Origin: Mesostigma viride
Lineage: Eukaryota; Streptophyta; Mesostigmatophyceae; Mesostigmatales; Mesostigmataceae
NCBI GenBank assembly: GCA_009746045.1
Contig: RPFO01000138.1
Span: 720,759-784,758, forward strand
Length of the DNA: 64,000 bases
Reading direction: 5' to 3'
Shown: positions 19,444-32,020 of the stretch, piece by piece
How positions within the stretch are numbered: the first letter of the stretch is position 1
Layout of the letters: each line of letters begins with the position of its first letter
Notes under the pieces: generated by a model
Told to the model about the DNA's origin: nothing
The model's input: only the letters and a program-made list of their open reading frames with translations
The model's database searches: none
Translations under genes and position numbers: made by a program

Positions 19444-22232
19444 TGGTGTTTGTGTCTAGACAAAAAGTAGGGTGGCTTTTGTGCCTCTATCAGCTGCAGT
19501 ATTCACCAGTTGTAGCACTTCTGGTGTAATCGTAGTTTTGAAGTGTTGTAGTGTTGTAGTGTTGTAGTGTTGTAGTGTTGTAGTGTTGTAGTGTTGTAGT
19601 GTTGTAGTGTTGTAGTGTTGTAGTGTTGTAGTGTTGTAGTGTTGAAGTGTTGAAGTGTTGTAGTGTTGTGGTGTTGTAGTGTTGTAGTGTTGTAGTGTTG
19701 TAGAGTTGTAGTGTTGTAGTGTTGTAGTGTTGTAGTGTTGTAGAGTTGTAGTGTTGTAGTGTTGTAGTGTTGTAGTGTTGTAGTGTTGTAGTGTTGTAGT
19801 GTTGTAGTGTTGTAGTGTTGTAGTGTTGTAGTGTTGTAGTGTTGTAGTGTTGTAGTGTTGTAGTGTTGTAGTGTTGTAGTGTTGTAGTGTTGTAGTGTTG
19901 TAGTGTTGTAGTGTTGTAGTGTTGTAGTGTTGTAGAGTTGTAGTGTTGTAGTGTTGTAGTGTTGTAGTGTTGTAGTGTTGTAGTGTTGTAGTGTTGTAGT
20001 GTTGTAGTGTTGTAGTGTTGTAGTGTTGTAGTGTTGTAGTGTTGTAGTGTTGAAGTGTTGAAGTGTTGTAGTGTTGTGGTGTTGTAGTGTTGTAGTGTTG
20101 TAGAGTTGTAGTGTTGTAGTGTTGTAGTGTTGTAGTGTTGTAGTGTTGTAGAGTTGTAGTGTTGTAGTGTTGTAGTGTTGTAGTGTTGTAGTGTTGTAGT
20201 GTTGTAGTGTTGTAGTGTTGTAGTGTTGTAGTGTTGTAGTGTTGTAGTGTTGTAGTGTTGTAGTGTTGTAGTGTTGTAGTGTTGTAGTGTTGTAGTGTTG
20301 TAGTGTTGTAGTGTTGTAGTGTTGTAGTGTTGTAGTGTTGTAGTGTTGTAGTGTTGTAGAGTTGTAGAGTTGTAGTGTTGTAGTGTTGTAGTGTTGTAGT
20401 GTTGTAGTGTTGTAGTGTTGTAGTGTTGTAGTGTTGTAGTGTTGTAGTGTTGTAGTGTTGTAGTGTTGTAGTGTTGTAGTGTTGTAGTGTTGTAGTGTTG
20501 TAGTGTTGTAGTGTTGTAGTGTTGTAGTGTTGTAGTGTTGTAGTGTTGTAGTGTTGTAGTGTTGTAGTGTTGTAGTGTTGTAGTGTTGTAGTGTTGTAGT
20601 GTTGTAGTGTTGTAGTGTTGTAGTGTTGTAGTGTTGTAGTGTTGTAGTGTTGTAGTGTTGTAGTGTTGTAGTGTTGTAGTGTTGTAGTGTTGTAGTGTTG
20701 TAGTGTTGTAGTGTTGTAGTGTTGTAGTGTTGTAGTGTTGTAGTGTTGTAGTGTTGTAGTGTTGTAGTGTTGTAGTGTTGTAGTGTTGTAGTGTTGTAGT
20801 GTTGTAGTGTTGTAGTGTTGTAGTGTTGTAGTGTTGTAGTGTTGTAGTGTTGTAGTGTTGTAGTGTTGTAGTGTTGTAGTGTTGTAGTGTTGTAGTGTTG
20901 TAGTGTTGTAGTGTTGTAGTGTTGTAGTGTTGTAGTGTTGTAGTGTTGTAGTGTTGTAGTGTTGTAGTGTTGTAGTGTTGTAGTGTTGTAGTGTTGTAGT
21001 GTTGTAGTGTTGTAGTGTTGTAGTGTTGTAGTGTTGTAGTGTTGTAGTGTTGTAGTGTTGTAGTGTTGTAGTGTTGTAGTGTTGTAGTGTTGTAGTGTTG
21101 TAGTGTTGTAGTGTTGTAGTGTTGTAGTGTTGTAGTGTTGTAGTGTTGTAGTGTTGCAGTGTTGCCTAACTTTGATAACTAATGTTGTGTCAAAAGCGTC
21201 CAACCTCTCAAATCTTGCGGCATTCCAGTTTTCAGTGGATTAATCTGTGCCATGGGAACCTTTTATGGTGCAGCATGTGGCGATGAGGCTGCAAGCCGTC
21301 AGCTGCCGGGAAAGATGTAGATGTTTCCCACGTCTTGGCTGTTTGGATATCGGTATTAACAAGCCCAGTCACATAACGGAATCAAGGTGGTTTCTGGTGT
21401 TTGTTCGTGATGTCAGGTCACTTCACAACATCACACTGGTCTTGACGTCCAGGTATCTGCATGTACGCGCATATTTGCATCCTGATGCGACCACACACAG
21501 AATTGTGATGTTGCTCATGATGCCATCGATGATCCACCACGTTGTTTGTTAGCTTGATTCATGTATTGTACGTTGCCCTTTCCTTGCCGCATCAAATGCC
21601 ATGCACATGTCTGTATCCTGCGTGGCAGGATTTGCTTTAGCCTCACACTACCAAAATTGGCTTGCTTCGCGCTTGCCTGTCTGTTTGCCTGGTTTGCCAT
21701 GCAGGGAAAGCCGCGCCTGCTAACCAATCTGATACCCCCCGGACGGTGGCGCTGGCGCTGCTCCCACTCAACTTCAAGAAGTTGTAGGTGTTGCTGCCAC
21801 CACCTGCCACCCACATGTGCCCATGCGCCCGCAACACTGGGCTTGTTGGGCCCTCGCTTCTGTGTGGGTTTCTCAGTTCGCAGTCTGGTCCATAGTTTTA
21901 ATTTCACGGTAGTTTTGCTGGCAATCTTGTTGATGTTGCCCTGAGCATTTCCACCGAATATATGGTGGCTGCCTAGTGGTCAGGGGGTGAGCGTGGCAGT
22001 GCTGCAATAGCAGCCGCCAGCCATCCCATTTGTTGGGTTCAGCCAGCCTCAACCGGTGAGCCTAGTCAACAGGGACGGCAGCCTAGTTCAGCAAGCATAC
22101 CCTCTGGGTCTTGTCGCTGAGGAACATCTTTTGGTTGGGTTCAGGCAGATGGCTTCGCACGGACCAAGGCCTTTTACCCACTGACGTCGTAGCATGAGAT
22201 CACCGTGTGCTGCGGTGGGCATGCCTGCGCAG
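19444..22232. other. Spacer or giant intron between SDR and PTGR3-like exons
   Basis: It contains a TGTAA at 19525-19529, 82 nt after the SDR stop, then an 8-bp repeat array (19533-21163) and about 1 kb of sequence (21164-22232) in which I could not find a convincing first exon for the PTGR3-like gene. It is either an intergenic region with a short undetected first exon or an intron of a fused gene. Confidence 0.5.
19533..21163. repeat. 8-bp satellite (GTTGTAGT)n, about 200 copies
   Basis: A near-homogeneous array of gttgtagt with gagttgtagt, gttgaagt and gttgtggt variants. The variant block gttgaagtgttgaagt is found at 19641 and again at 20049. The shift is exactly 408 bp (51 units), which shows a higher-order duplication inside the array. 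The minus strand reads as a 566-codon TTTLQHYN repeat, which is an artefact. Confidence 0.95.
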
Positions 22233-25200
22233 GTCGGCGGTACGGCTAACTACAGACTTCCGCAACGCGGTGCAGATTGTCCAAGTGCCGCTGCTGGCCC
22301 CTGCACCGGGTCAGGTGGTTATCCAGGTGGTCTACGCAGGCATCAACGCGAGTGACGTGAGTCAGCAGCAACACGTGTGGCCATGATGTCAAGTTGTCAA
22401 GTATGGTGGCTTTTGTGAACGCGCGCACAGCGTTAGATGGGCGTTTGTTTGCATGTCGTGTGTGACCAGTCATGCTGCTCATTTTGCCACCATGGTTGTC
22501 TTCCCAGCACGTGAGCACCCTCTGCCAGGTATCAGGTATCTCACCCAGTGCGGTCCTGCGCTATGTCATGTGCCGCAGGCGATGCCGCTTGGGCTCATGT
22601 GTGTAGGGCTCATTCATGATGTGCGTGTGGGGCATGGCCTACCCTTGCAGAGGCACGGTGTTTGTGCCCACCGGCGCTTGGCGCGGTGTTATAGGTTGAT
22701 GGGAATGCATGGGCATGGTTGCCACCAGGGGCATGCTGGGTGGGGGCTCAGGGGGCGGTCTGTTGGGGAGGGATGAAATGTATGGGGGGTTGTCCCCTTG
22801 GTGGCAGATCCTTTGAGTTTTGCTTTTTTCTGTGACCCGGGTCAATGTTGTGCGCACAGAGGACGACTCGATCGAGTGGGTGGCCACTGTGCTCGCCGCT
22901 GAACCTGGCTGTGGATGCTAGCTAGTTTTGCTGGGACAACCACTCTTGTGCAGATCAACATGACGGCGGGGAGATACTATGGAGGAGCCAAGGAAGCGGC
23001 CAAGAAGCTGCCGTTTGATGTGGGCTTCGAGGCAAGTCCCCCCCACTGTTGTACATGAAGGAGCTCCATGGTTGGTCATTCGTTGGCAATATCCGTGTGT
23101 CACCTGTGCAGGCCGCAACTTGTAGCGGGTTCAGGAATCGGCCGGGTGCCAATCGATACCCTCACCGGCAGCACGTATCCGGCATGGCATAGGCTGTATT
23201 GTTGCCCCACCCCATGACACCCCGTACCACCCCGCCCGGCCCCTCCCCATGACACCGCCTGCGATTGACTCATGAGACTTGGCGGTGTGGCCTCTGGCGC
23301 GGTACCAGCATGGGTGTAGGGCAAGGAGCGCACCCGGCCCTTTCCCATGCTGATTTGCTTTCCCCCCACGGCCTCCTGCAATCCCGAACTTTAGACGCTC
23401 GGAACTCCAGGAAAGTGTGTGTGTTTGTTTGTGTGTGTGTGTGTGTCAATGTTTTTGACCTCGCCATTGAATTCGAGAAGCATGGAGACAGGGTTCAGCC
23501 CGAGGAGCCACCCCGAGAGATTTGCTCCTCGCATGTGCATCCCTGCATGTGCGGCGCCGACATGACAGAGAGAACAAGAGATCGGAGTTGTGCGCATTTT
23601 GATGTTCACGTGGCAGAGTTAATGAGTTTGCGTGCTCCCTATGAAAGCTGCTTGGCAAGTGCAACCACGATGGCACAGTCGCAACCTTGCCACAGAGGCC
23701 CTTGAGCGCTTACGCCGTGTTGCGAGGGGCTTCGTGCGCCATTGCACCTGGCGTGGGCCGCCCCACACACAGGTGGTGGGCGTCATCGTGTCGCTGGGGC
23801 CCGGCGTAGCCCACCTGCGGCCAGGGGACGCGGTGGCGGCCATGACCTACGGCGCCTTCGCCGAGTATCTGCTGCTGCCGGCGAAGCATGTCATACCAGT
23901 TCCCGCCTGCTCGCCGCAGGTGGTCGCCCTGCTGACGTCGGGGTTGACGGCATCACTTGCGCTGGAGAAGGTGGGTGCTTGCATGCTGGGCTGTCCCGTG
24001 TATCTTGCATGCCATGGATATGGGCCCATCCTGGTAGACATTGGCGCGCTGCTGCACTGGCTCCATCGCCCCTTTCCAACCGACCTCGTGTGCCTGCCGA
24101 ACAACTGAGTTGCGTAACCAAAGGAAGCCTGCTGCGGGTGCGGTGGCAAGCCTTAGGGTTTTCATGGGGAACAGAGACTTGTTGTCGCGCATGAGCCCCA
24201 ACCACCTTGCACACCGTGGCACAGGGAGGTGTTGGCTGGATGGCATGCGGGCAGTCAGTGGCTTTCCCTGAAGTGCAAGGTCCATGGATAGCAGCCCGCC
24301 TTGTTCGATGGGGTGATGAGATAGGAGCCGTACAAGTGGATGTGGACCGCTGACAGCGGTGGTCGTTGCTGCGCCCCTCCCTCCCTGCGCCTTGCACCCT
24401 GCTCCGCCCAAACCCTCATTTTGATCAGGCTGGCCGGATGGGATCGGGAGAGACCGTGCTGGTGACGGCGGCGGCGGGCGGAACCGGGCAATTCGCGGTG
24501 CAGGTGATGCATTGGATCACTTCCGGCAAATGTCACCACACTCTGCCCAGCCATGCCAACCTCCCCAGGCTGCCCTCACCTACCTTGTTGATCCCATGTC
24601 ATCAGTACGGAATGTTGGGATGGTGTCCAATTTATAAGGGGGGGATGTCTGGCAGCATGCAGCAGAACGTCTGTGTGGGATGCATCGGGGCACTTGCGAT
24701 CTCGAAGGAACGATCTGCAACGACGCTCCACGCGGTTCCCTTCCTTCCCTTCGTATCGCCCGGATTTGCTCCCGTCTTACAGCACGGCAGCAGGATTGTT
24801 TACACCTTGCACGACCCGCGGCCGCTGGCATCGCGCTTGTGCCTGCGTGTCACCACTAGCAGCTCTCCGCGCCCCACAGCCCTCCCTCCTGACTGACCAT
24901 TGGCAAGCATCCCCGCACCCACCGCCTCGTGTGGCCCCCACATTGCGCAGCTGGCCAAGATGGCGGGCAACCGCGTGATCGGGACGTGTGGCAGTGAGGA
25001 CAAGGCGGCCATGCTGCGGGGGCTGGGGGCGGACGTCTGCATTAACTACAAGGACAAGGACCTGGGGAAGGTAACTTCAAGCACTAGGACCTGGGGAAAG
25101 TAACTACAAGGCCAAGGACCTGGAGAAGGTGAGCAGGGCACGACCTGCGCTGGTTCACCAACAGTCGCGAGGCTATGGGATGTTGCAGCCAGGCCATACG

Positions 25201-28200
25201 TAGGGCACCCGGCAGAGCCAGCAAGGTCATGCCAGCTCTGGTGTCATGCAAGCATATTCAAGCCACCAGATGTCATGGTTTGACTGATTTGTCCCTGACA
25301 GTGTGGACGCCTCCCGGCAGCTTGCAGAGTGCTGCCCCACATGCCATGCCGTACGCGCGGGCATGCATCACTCGCTTGCGGGATACAGGCACCCACCCTG
25401 CAGGTCGGTCGGGTGGCTGTGCATCTTGTTTTGCCCCGTGCCAGCTCTGCGGCACGACGCTGCATCATAGCATAGCATGGTATCGCGAAGGGGCGAGCGC
25501 TGCAGCTGGTCAAGGTGCTGTAACAATCAGCCCCACAGTTCGCAACCTCCCACCAGCAGTGGACACGCGTGCGATCAACATCTGTGCATCATGTGCTCCC
25601 GACGCCCCTCAACATGTGGCCCCACCCCTCAGGCGCTGGCGGCAGCATGCCCCGAAGGTGTGGACCTCGTCTACGAGAGCGTGGGTGGGCCTATGTTTGA
25701 CGCCTGCCTCGCGTCGCTCAAGCCGGGTGGGCGCCTCATCATCATCGGCATGATGTCACAGGTTGGGTTGGCATCATGTCACAGGTGGAGCGATGTGGTG
25801 GGCTGTATGCCGCAACAGGTGCTGACTGACCGCTGCATCTCAGCACAGGCAAGGGGGCTGTCTTGCAAGTGGTGGAGGGCTTCATTTTGTGACATACTTG
25901 CGCAGACGAACATCAGTAATAGCATCGTCATGTAAGCGCAGTAATGTATGAGCAGAGTGTAGTAATGTAGCGCAGTAATGTATGAGCAGAGAGTAATGAA
26001 AGCGCAGTAATGTATGAGCAGAGAGTAGTAATGTAGCGCAGTAATGTATGAGCAGAGAGTAATGTAAGCGCAGTAATGAGCATCGTAATGAAAGCGCAGG
26101 CGCTAGGAATGGACGTGGCTGTGTGCCTTGATTGCATCTTTGCCTCAGCAGCTCCCCCTTGGTATGCATTACGTAGGTTTTCAAAGGCAAGGGAATGTTG
26201 CAGGAACGCGTGCCCGCGGGGAACCAGTTGGGGCCTAGGGGGCGGCATCCCTCACTGCTCGTGCTGGTCAGCTGCTGCCACTTGTTCATTTTATGTGCCC
26301 TTCTCCCAATGCCCCCTGTTTTAAAAGCCACCACAAGTTTGGGTCATGGCACGACACTGAAACGTGCCCTGAGGTGTTGTTTCTCGACGATGCAACTGGC
26401 CGTTGTGGATGTATGTGTGCTGCCCCAGTATGCGGCGGGCGGTGGCGAGGGCAAGTGGGCGCTGTCTGAGTGCAAGGGACTCTGCGAGAAGCTGCTCTGG
26501 AAGTCGCAGCAGCTGGTACGTGACGGGCACCGTCGGGCCAAAACCCTGTTCTTGCCTCGTAGCATGCGTCTGGCTGCATGCTTGGCCACTCGCTGCCGCA
26601 CATGTGGCAGCAGAATCTGTGGCCCATGCCAGACCAAGGATGGCCATGTTCTCATTTGGCGTCATCGACCACACAGTGGAGCTTTCCCTTTCCTTCCCGA
26701 CAGACCTTGGAAGGGGGTTGTTCTTGCTGTTGGTGGCTGCTACTTGATTACGAGGGGTCCTTTTCCTACCACTGCTACACACGCCGAGTGTCAAGTATCA
26801 TGAGTGCCTTGAACGCTGTACTGCCCATAACCAGTCGTGCAAAGCTTAAACATGGGCATGTTTGGCGTGACACCAGGAAGGCAGGCAGGCGGGCGGGCAG
26901 ACTGGTAGACCAGCAGGATGGCACCCTTATGTCGTGCACTTCAGCGTGCAAGGAAAGGTCAAACATGTGTTGATTCTTGTTGGGAGGACCCGTTGCTTGC
27001 CAATGTCACTGGAGTGGTCAGCCAAGAGATCCAAGTGCCCTTGTTTCCGTTTGGGCTGTTTTGTTTCTCAGCTCTTCTCCCGTTTTATACACAAGCGACA
27101 TGCTCCTCTTTCTTTTTTAACTGCTTAGCTACCATTTTTTCCTCCCTCTTCTCTGCTTATCTGCTCTCTCCCCTCACCGTGGTCGTGCCTCTGCTCATCC
27201 GGCGCCTGGCGGTGCACTCCTGTTGTTGCCCACCTGTTGTATCGTTGGTGTCCTTGCATCCCCACCCGTGGGGTGTGTCGTCCGCAAGCAGTGCGGCTTC
27301 TTCCTGCTCCATTACGGCCAGCACTTCCAGGCCCACTTCCAGCGGCTGTTTGCGCTCTACGCCTCGGGCCAGCTCAAGGTGAGCGCGTGCCGCTGGCCCC
27401 TCCAAACGGAAGTCATGCCCCGTGGCCCACACCCTGCTCGCCGGATGCCACCCGCTGGAAGCGGTGGTAGACACCCGGGTTTCGATGGGCCCCGGCATGA
27501 CGTTTGGGCCATCAATCCCACTGGCCCATACAACGCGCAAGATGGAGCTGTGACCGCCAGCATCACCAGCATTCTCCTAGGGTTGTATGCGGGATTGGGG
27601 GGGGGGGGGGGGGGGGCGCGCTTGGACATGTTGGGTGGAGTTGCGCGTTGGGCCATGGGAAACCCTGAGTCCACTTGTTAGATGTATATTTACGTAGATG
27701 CGAATTTCTAACATGCATCAATGATCCTCATGATAGGCATTTACGCTAGTGAGTCTCTATTGTTGGCGTTTGCGGGTGAGTTTTGTGACCATCTCGCTGT
27801 TCCATGCGGTGCATCCCTGGCAGAGTCTTGGATCCCTGGCATTTGCCATGGTACCTTTGAACACGTCGTTGTAAATGCCATTTTTTACATTGGAGCGATA
27901 TACTAAACAATGACTGCTCCTTCTTCCATGTTGCATCATCTGTGAGGGGGTTCCTGGGAACTGCTGGAGATAATGAGTACATACTCCGGTGGCCAGAATC
28001 TAAATAAATACTACTAGATAAATAAATAACGAGAAAATGCGCCACGTTTGCATGGTAGCTACGCAAGTTGGCCTTGGCAGTGGGTGACCTCAAGTATCAG
28101 GCAGTCCAGCTCTCCAACCTGGCCACGTGGTGTGCTCCCGCGCTAACCTTCTGGCGCATCAGTACGCCACACGGGCCGTTGTGGCTGCCAGCTGTCCACC

Positions 28201-29289
28201 CATCGGCCTGGATGCCTCTGACAACAGACATTTGCGGCGCACGTGCAGTCGCAAAACGTTCCTTCTGCGCACCCGTGTCCACCATGTTCACCCATAACGT
28301 GCCTCTGCACAGCCCACCTTATCCACCCCGCCAAACCTGGCCTTTTCTCTCAGCCAGCTACCCCCCTCCTCGCCCCACCCACGTTCCCTTGCCCGCCACA
28401 ACTGGCTCTCACGTCCCTACAGGTGGAGGTTGACCCCCGCCTGTTTGTGGGCATTGAGTCGGTGGCCGATGCAGTAGACCACCTGCAGTCGGGACGCAGC
28501 TCCGGCAAGGTGAGCCCGCTTGTGGCTTGTGTGCCATTCGTTGTATTGTCGTTTGAGTGTGTTGTAGTGGCTCCGCCGGCTTGCACGCAAGCCTGCACGT
28601 TAAGTAGCCAGCTGCCTGGCAATTTGGTGCGCATATCCGCCCTTGTAGTGATGTGCCAAGCGTACTGTGGTCAGGTCTCAACTATCACGCTTAGAAATCA
28701 AGTCATCCCGCTGGAACAGGTTGGTTTCGCCTGCCATGCTTTTGGGAGAGTGTGGCTACCTAGCTGCCTTAGCCCAGTGGCTATATCTGGGCGTATTTCT
28801 TTGCTTTTTCTGTTTAGCTCTGCATGGGAAAGTTGCAAGGTCTACCGAATCTTTCACCTACTAATCTGGGGTGGTGGCACCGAGCACCACTGCGTCATGA
28901 GTTGGCTCCCATTAGTCCTCGTGCTTAATAGTTTGTAGGGATGAATGTTGGCTGCTTAGTTTCAGGCAGGCGCTAGTGAGACCTACCACTATGTTAAAGG
29001 TTGCCCAGTAGGGAGTTCGAAGATGCATCCAAACATGAGCATGTAGATCTGATGACTCGATGCTATGACTTTGTGAGCTCTTGAAACCACCCCCAATCCA
29101 TGGATGGGCAGTTTCGTGATGGAAGTGTATCTAGTGGGCATGGCTGTGGCTGTGGCAATATATATATCATCATATGCTTACATGTGTGCGCTGGTGCGGG
29201 TGTTGTAAATTTTCCTTAACTTTGGCTACTGTGCGCAGGTGGTTGTGCAAATAGCACGGGATGTTCCAGCTGTAAGATCCAAGATGTAG
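22233..29289 (+). CDS. PTGR3: PTGR3/ZADH2-like medium-chain reductase with peroxisomal SKM end (first exon not located)
   Basis: Ten exons: 22233-22356, 22954-23031, 23773-23970, 24429-24503, 24951-25070, 25633-25761, 26429-26515, 27292-27378, 28423-28509 and 29239-29289. They give 344 residues in continuous phase. It is an NADPH-dependent zinc-less MDR reductase like prostaglandin reductase 3. Landmarks in order: RLTTDFRNAV, YAGINASDINMTAGRYY, FDVGFE, the nucleotide-binding VTAAAGGTGQFAVQ, VIGTCGSEDK, VDLVYESVGGPMFDA, CGFFLLHYGQHF, LFVGIESVADAV, and a C terminus RSKM that fits a PTS1 peroxisome signal. Human PTGR3 ends similarly. The second intron uses a GC donor (GAG|GCAAGT). The acceptor of exon 7-8 (27291) is chosen as gcag. 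No in-frame ATG exists in the first exon, so an upstream exon is missing or belongs to the SDR gene. The physiological substrate (an enone of oxylipin type) is inference. Confidence 0.88.
25925..26100. repeat. Short tandem repeat in PTGR3-like intron 6
   Basis: About five irregular copies of gcgcagtaatgtatgagcag. No coding role. Confidence 0.8.
27598..27617. repeat. Poly(G) run
   Basis: About 19 consecutive G in an intron of the PTGR3-like gene. A likely length-polymorphic or assembly-sensitive site. Confidence 0.8.
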
Positions 29290-29339
29290 GACGTTGACAG
29301 TAACCATGAAAAGCTATTAGGTGAAGCAGTGCTGTACGG

Positions 29340-30112
29340 TCACAGTTAGACTTCATGCCATGGCAGGCCATGGAGTGCTATGCTAATATCATGATAATAA
29401 CCCAACCAAAGATCGTCTGCATCATGTCCCAACCCTAGCTGCACTGGATGGGGATAGAGTCCTAGCATCCGAGTAGTTGTGGCTTCAGTAATGGCAGACG
29501 AGGCGGTAGTGTAGGAGCTATCCTGCTGAAGGGGCATGAACTTCTACCTGAGGGCTATACGCTGTGTAGTAGCATATGGGCCGCAGGGGCTGTGGGGACA
29601 TTACAGGGCCAAAACCTTCAGAGAGGCTGGTCACAATGTACAGAAACCCATTTTTCTTGTCCATCACGCGGGTGCGGACCACTCAGACATTCAAGCCCTA
29701 CATCCTCAAGCAACTTTTACACATAGCACATGTATACCGGTCCGGGCCGCATGCAATTCTTGGCCGGCCAGTGGTTTACGAGCGGATAACTGTGCCGGGG
29801 CCTGCCATATGAGAAGATGCATGCTTGCCCGGACAGCCCGGTTGGCCAGCCCCTCCCTGCAGCCGCAGGGCCCACATCTGTATCCATTTGGTCCATGAAC
29901 GCGAGATGACCCGCAATCGAATATAGTAGGCAGGGGTGGCGGATGCATGATATGGGTGACCATGCAGCGGGAGGCGCTCGCGGTACACAGAGAGTTCAGC
30001 CAAGATGCATGCAGCGCTCTAGGTAGCGAACGCCCAGGATACATGGCGGAGCATTCTAGTGACAGTGCCGTCAAGCTGCGCGCGCTTAGCGTACTGCACA
30101 TGTCTGGACAGG
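29340..30112 (-). mobile_element. LINE family A fragment
   Basis: It matches 54546-55400 in the same orientation and 2900-3530 inverted: the ggctgtggggacattacagg and ggagcattctagtgacag regions correspond to gggctgcggggagacaag and the MLRHVLG coding segment there. Strongly decayed. It lies 50 bp past the PTGR3-like stop. Confidence 0.6.
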
Positions 30113-32020
30113 GTCTTGGGTCATATATATTATAAAAATATAATTACTTACAGCAGAGTGAAATCACTCAAACCAAAGCAAACGCCCAGCTATAAATATA
30201 TATATTCATTGATTGATTTATTATATATTTATATTTTTCTCAATAAATTACGGAGGTGAGATTGGCATATGCAACATAAGGAAAAACCCGAAAAGAAGAA
30301 GAACCCTGAAGAAATTAATAGTAATCTGGAATCAAGGACACCCAAGGATCACGCCAGCTGCACAAGGTACAATTAACTACAGCACAAAACTTCGACACAC
30401 AGCAACATCGCTGCGCCGGCCCACCATGCAGGCCTGGCAGGGATCTAGACCGCATGGGTCGCGACAAAGTCGGACCGGGTGCGGCAGAATGACACATTGA
30501 TCAGCCACGGTGCGAGTGAGGACGAGTGACAGGCGCTGCCGCCAATACGAGGACCACGTGCGGGCAGACCACGGGGCGGTCTGACCCTCGAGATCGAGGC
30601 GGTCTTCACAGCGCTGGCAGCACTCGTGGAAAAACTCCGCCGTTTTGCGGGCCCATGGCCCCGAACTCCTCAAGGATCGACAAAGGGGATGACCCGGTGG
30701 GAGGAAAACCCCCACATTGCCGTAGGAGGAAAACTTGTCGCGCTCAGCCACCGGCAGCGGCAGGAGCGCCGGCATCCACAGCCGCCCGGAGGATGTGGCG
30801 ACCCGGAAGAGCAGCCGAGCCACGGAGACATCGATGAGCAGGTGGCAACCCTGCCCATCGTAGTCAAGCACGGTAATGTCGGGGCGGTGGTTGGGTGAGT
30901 AGAGGGCGGTCCCATCCGCGTCCTCGCACTTGATGGTGGAGTGGGGAAAGACCGACCGAACCATGGCATGTATGACCACCCGGAGGAGAGCGGTATGGAG
31001 ATATAGAGGAACCAGTTCTGGAGTCTGCTGGCAACCCATGCATGCGATGTAGTGCGTCCCAGTAGTATCGAGGGGAAGCCCGCAGCTGCCGCAGGACGCA
31101 CCCGCCGTGAACTAATGAGAGGTTGCGGGGCAAACAGCTGGTGACGGAGGGCGATGGCGCAAAGGGCCAGAACCAGCGTGAACAAAGGGCTCATGGGGAG
31201 GGTGCGCATGAATGCGGCCCCCACGCTCCCCTCAAGGGAAACGGAGTGAAGCCAAGCCTCCCCCTAATCGTTCAAGCTCGCATGCAGACCCATCCAGTTG
31301 GCACAGTGTAGTATAACCCGCGTAGGTCTTTTGTTGTTTTTCATTAACGCAGGCAGGGAAGACACTAGGACTGCACGACAGTGGACACCCCAGGCGTGCC
31401 CCGGGGCAGGCGACGGTGGACGGCCTGGGCGGGGCCGGGACGAGGTAACAGGCCTGCTGGATCCCGAGGTAAGAATCCTGCAAAGCCTGCACAAAGGGGA
31501 AGGGGGATGGGGTCACCAAGTCGGGAATGGCGCTGACGGCGCTGGGCGGACCAACCGGCGGATCTCCGCCCAGGCCTGAGCAACAGAGCCAAGGAAGGCT
31601 GCGGGGGCAAGGCGGGCAGCGCGGAGTGAGCCCAAACCCGCCCATGCGGCAGGGGAGGTTGGTCAAGAGCATGGAGTGAGCTGGCAGGCTAGGGCCGGGG
31701 AGGAGCACCTGCAAGGCGGCCTGAATGCGCTCGTCGTGGCCCTCCGCGACAAGCCGCACCAAGTGGGGGGGAGCGCCAAGTGGGGGGGAGCGCCACAGAG
31801 CCAGTGAACCACCCGCGCCGGTGGGCGCAAAACCAGAGGAGCGGAGCCCTTTGGTCTGGGGGTCCTTGAGGCGCGCCCAAGTCTCGAGGACATGGGTGCG
31901 CTGTTCCACGGTGGCCCGGAGCTCCTCGATCTTCGACGTAGTCAGGATCACCCACAGGGACGCCCAGGCACGAGAAACCACGCGCCCGCGCCAATGCCCC
32001 CGGGATAGCCGGGTCATATA
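30113..32020 (-). mobile_element. LINE family D copy, ORF2 C-terminal half
   Basis: Minus-strand frames from about 32000 to 30380 encode a FSCLGVPVGDPDYVE-type post-palm region and ELRATVEQRTHVLETWARLKD. These are followed by a zinc-binding-like CGSC...THYIAC motif (about 31090-31040), RPDITVLDYDG...LLIDVSVA, and a terminal WSARTWSSYWRQRLS. The 3' end lies left with two tail versions: a TTTATTATAT-rich end with ggaggtgagattggca (30240-30265), and a small separate tail fragment at 30120-30195. Frameshifts are present. Confidence 0.8.

Noticed and set aside
19503-21203. 566-codon ORF of TTTLQHYN repeats
   Set aside because: Translation of the 8-bp satellite; no start context, no family and no non-repeat domain.
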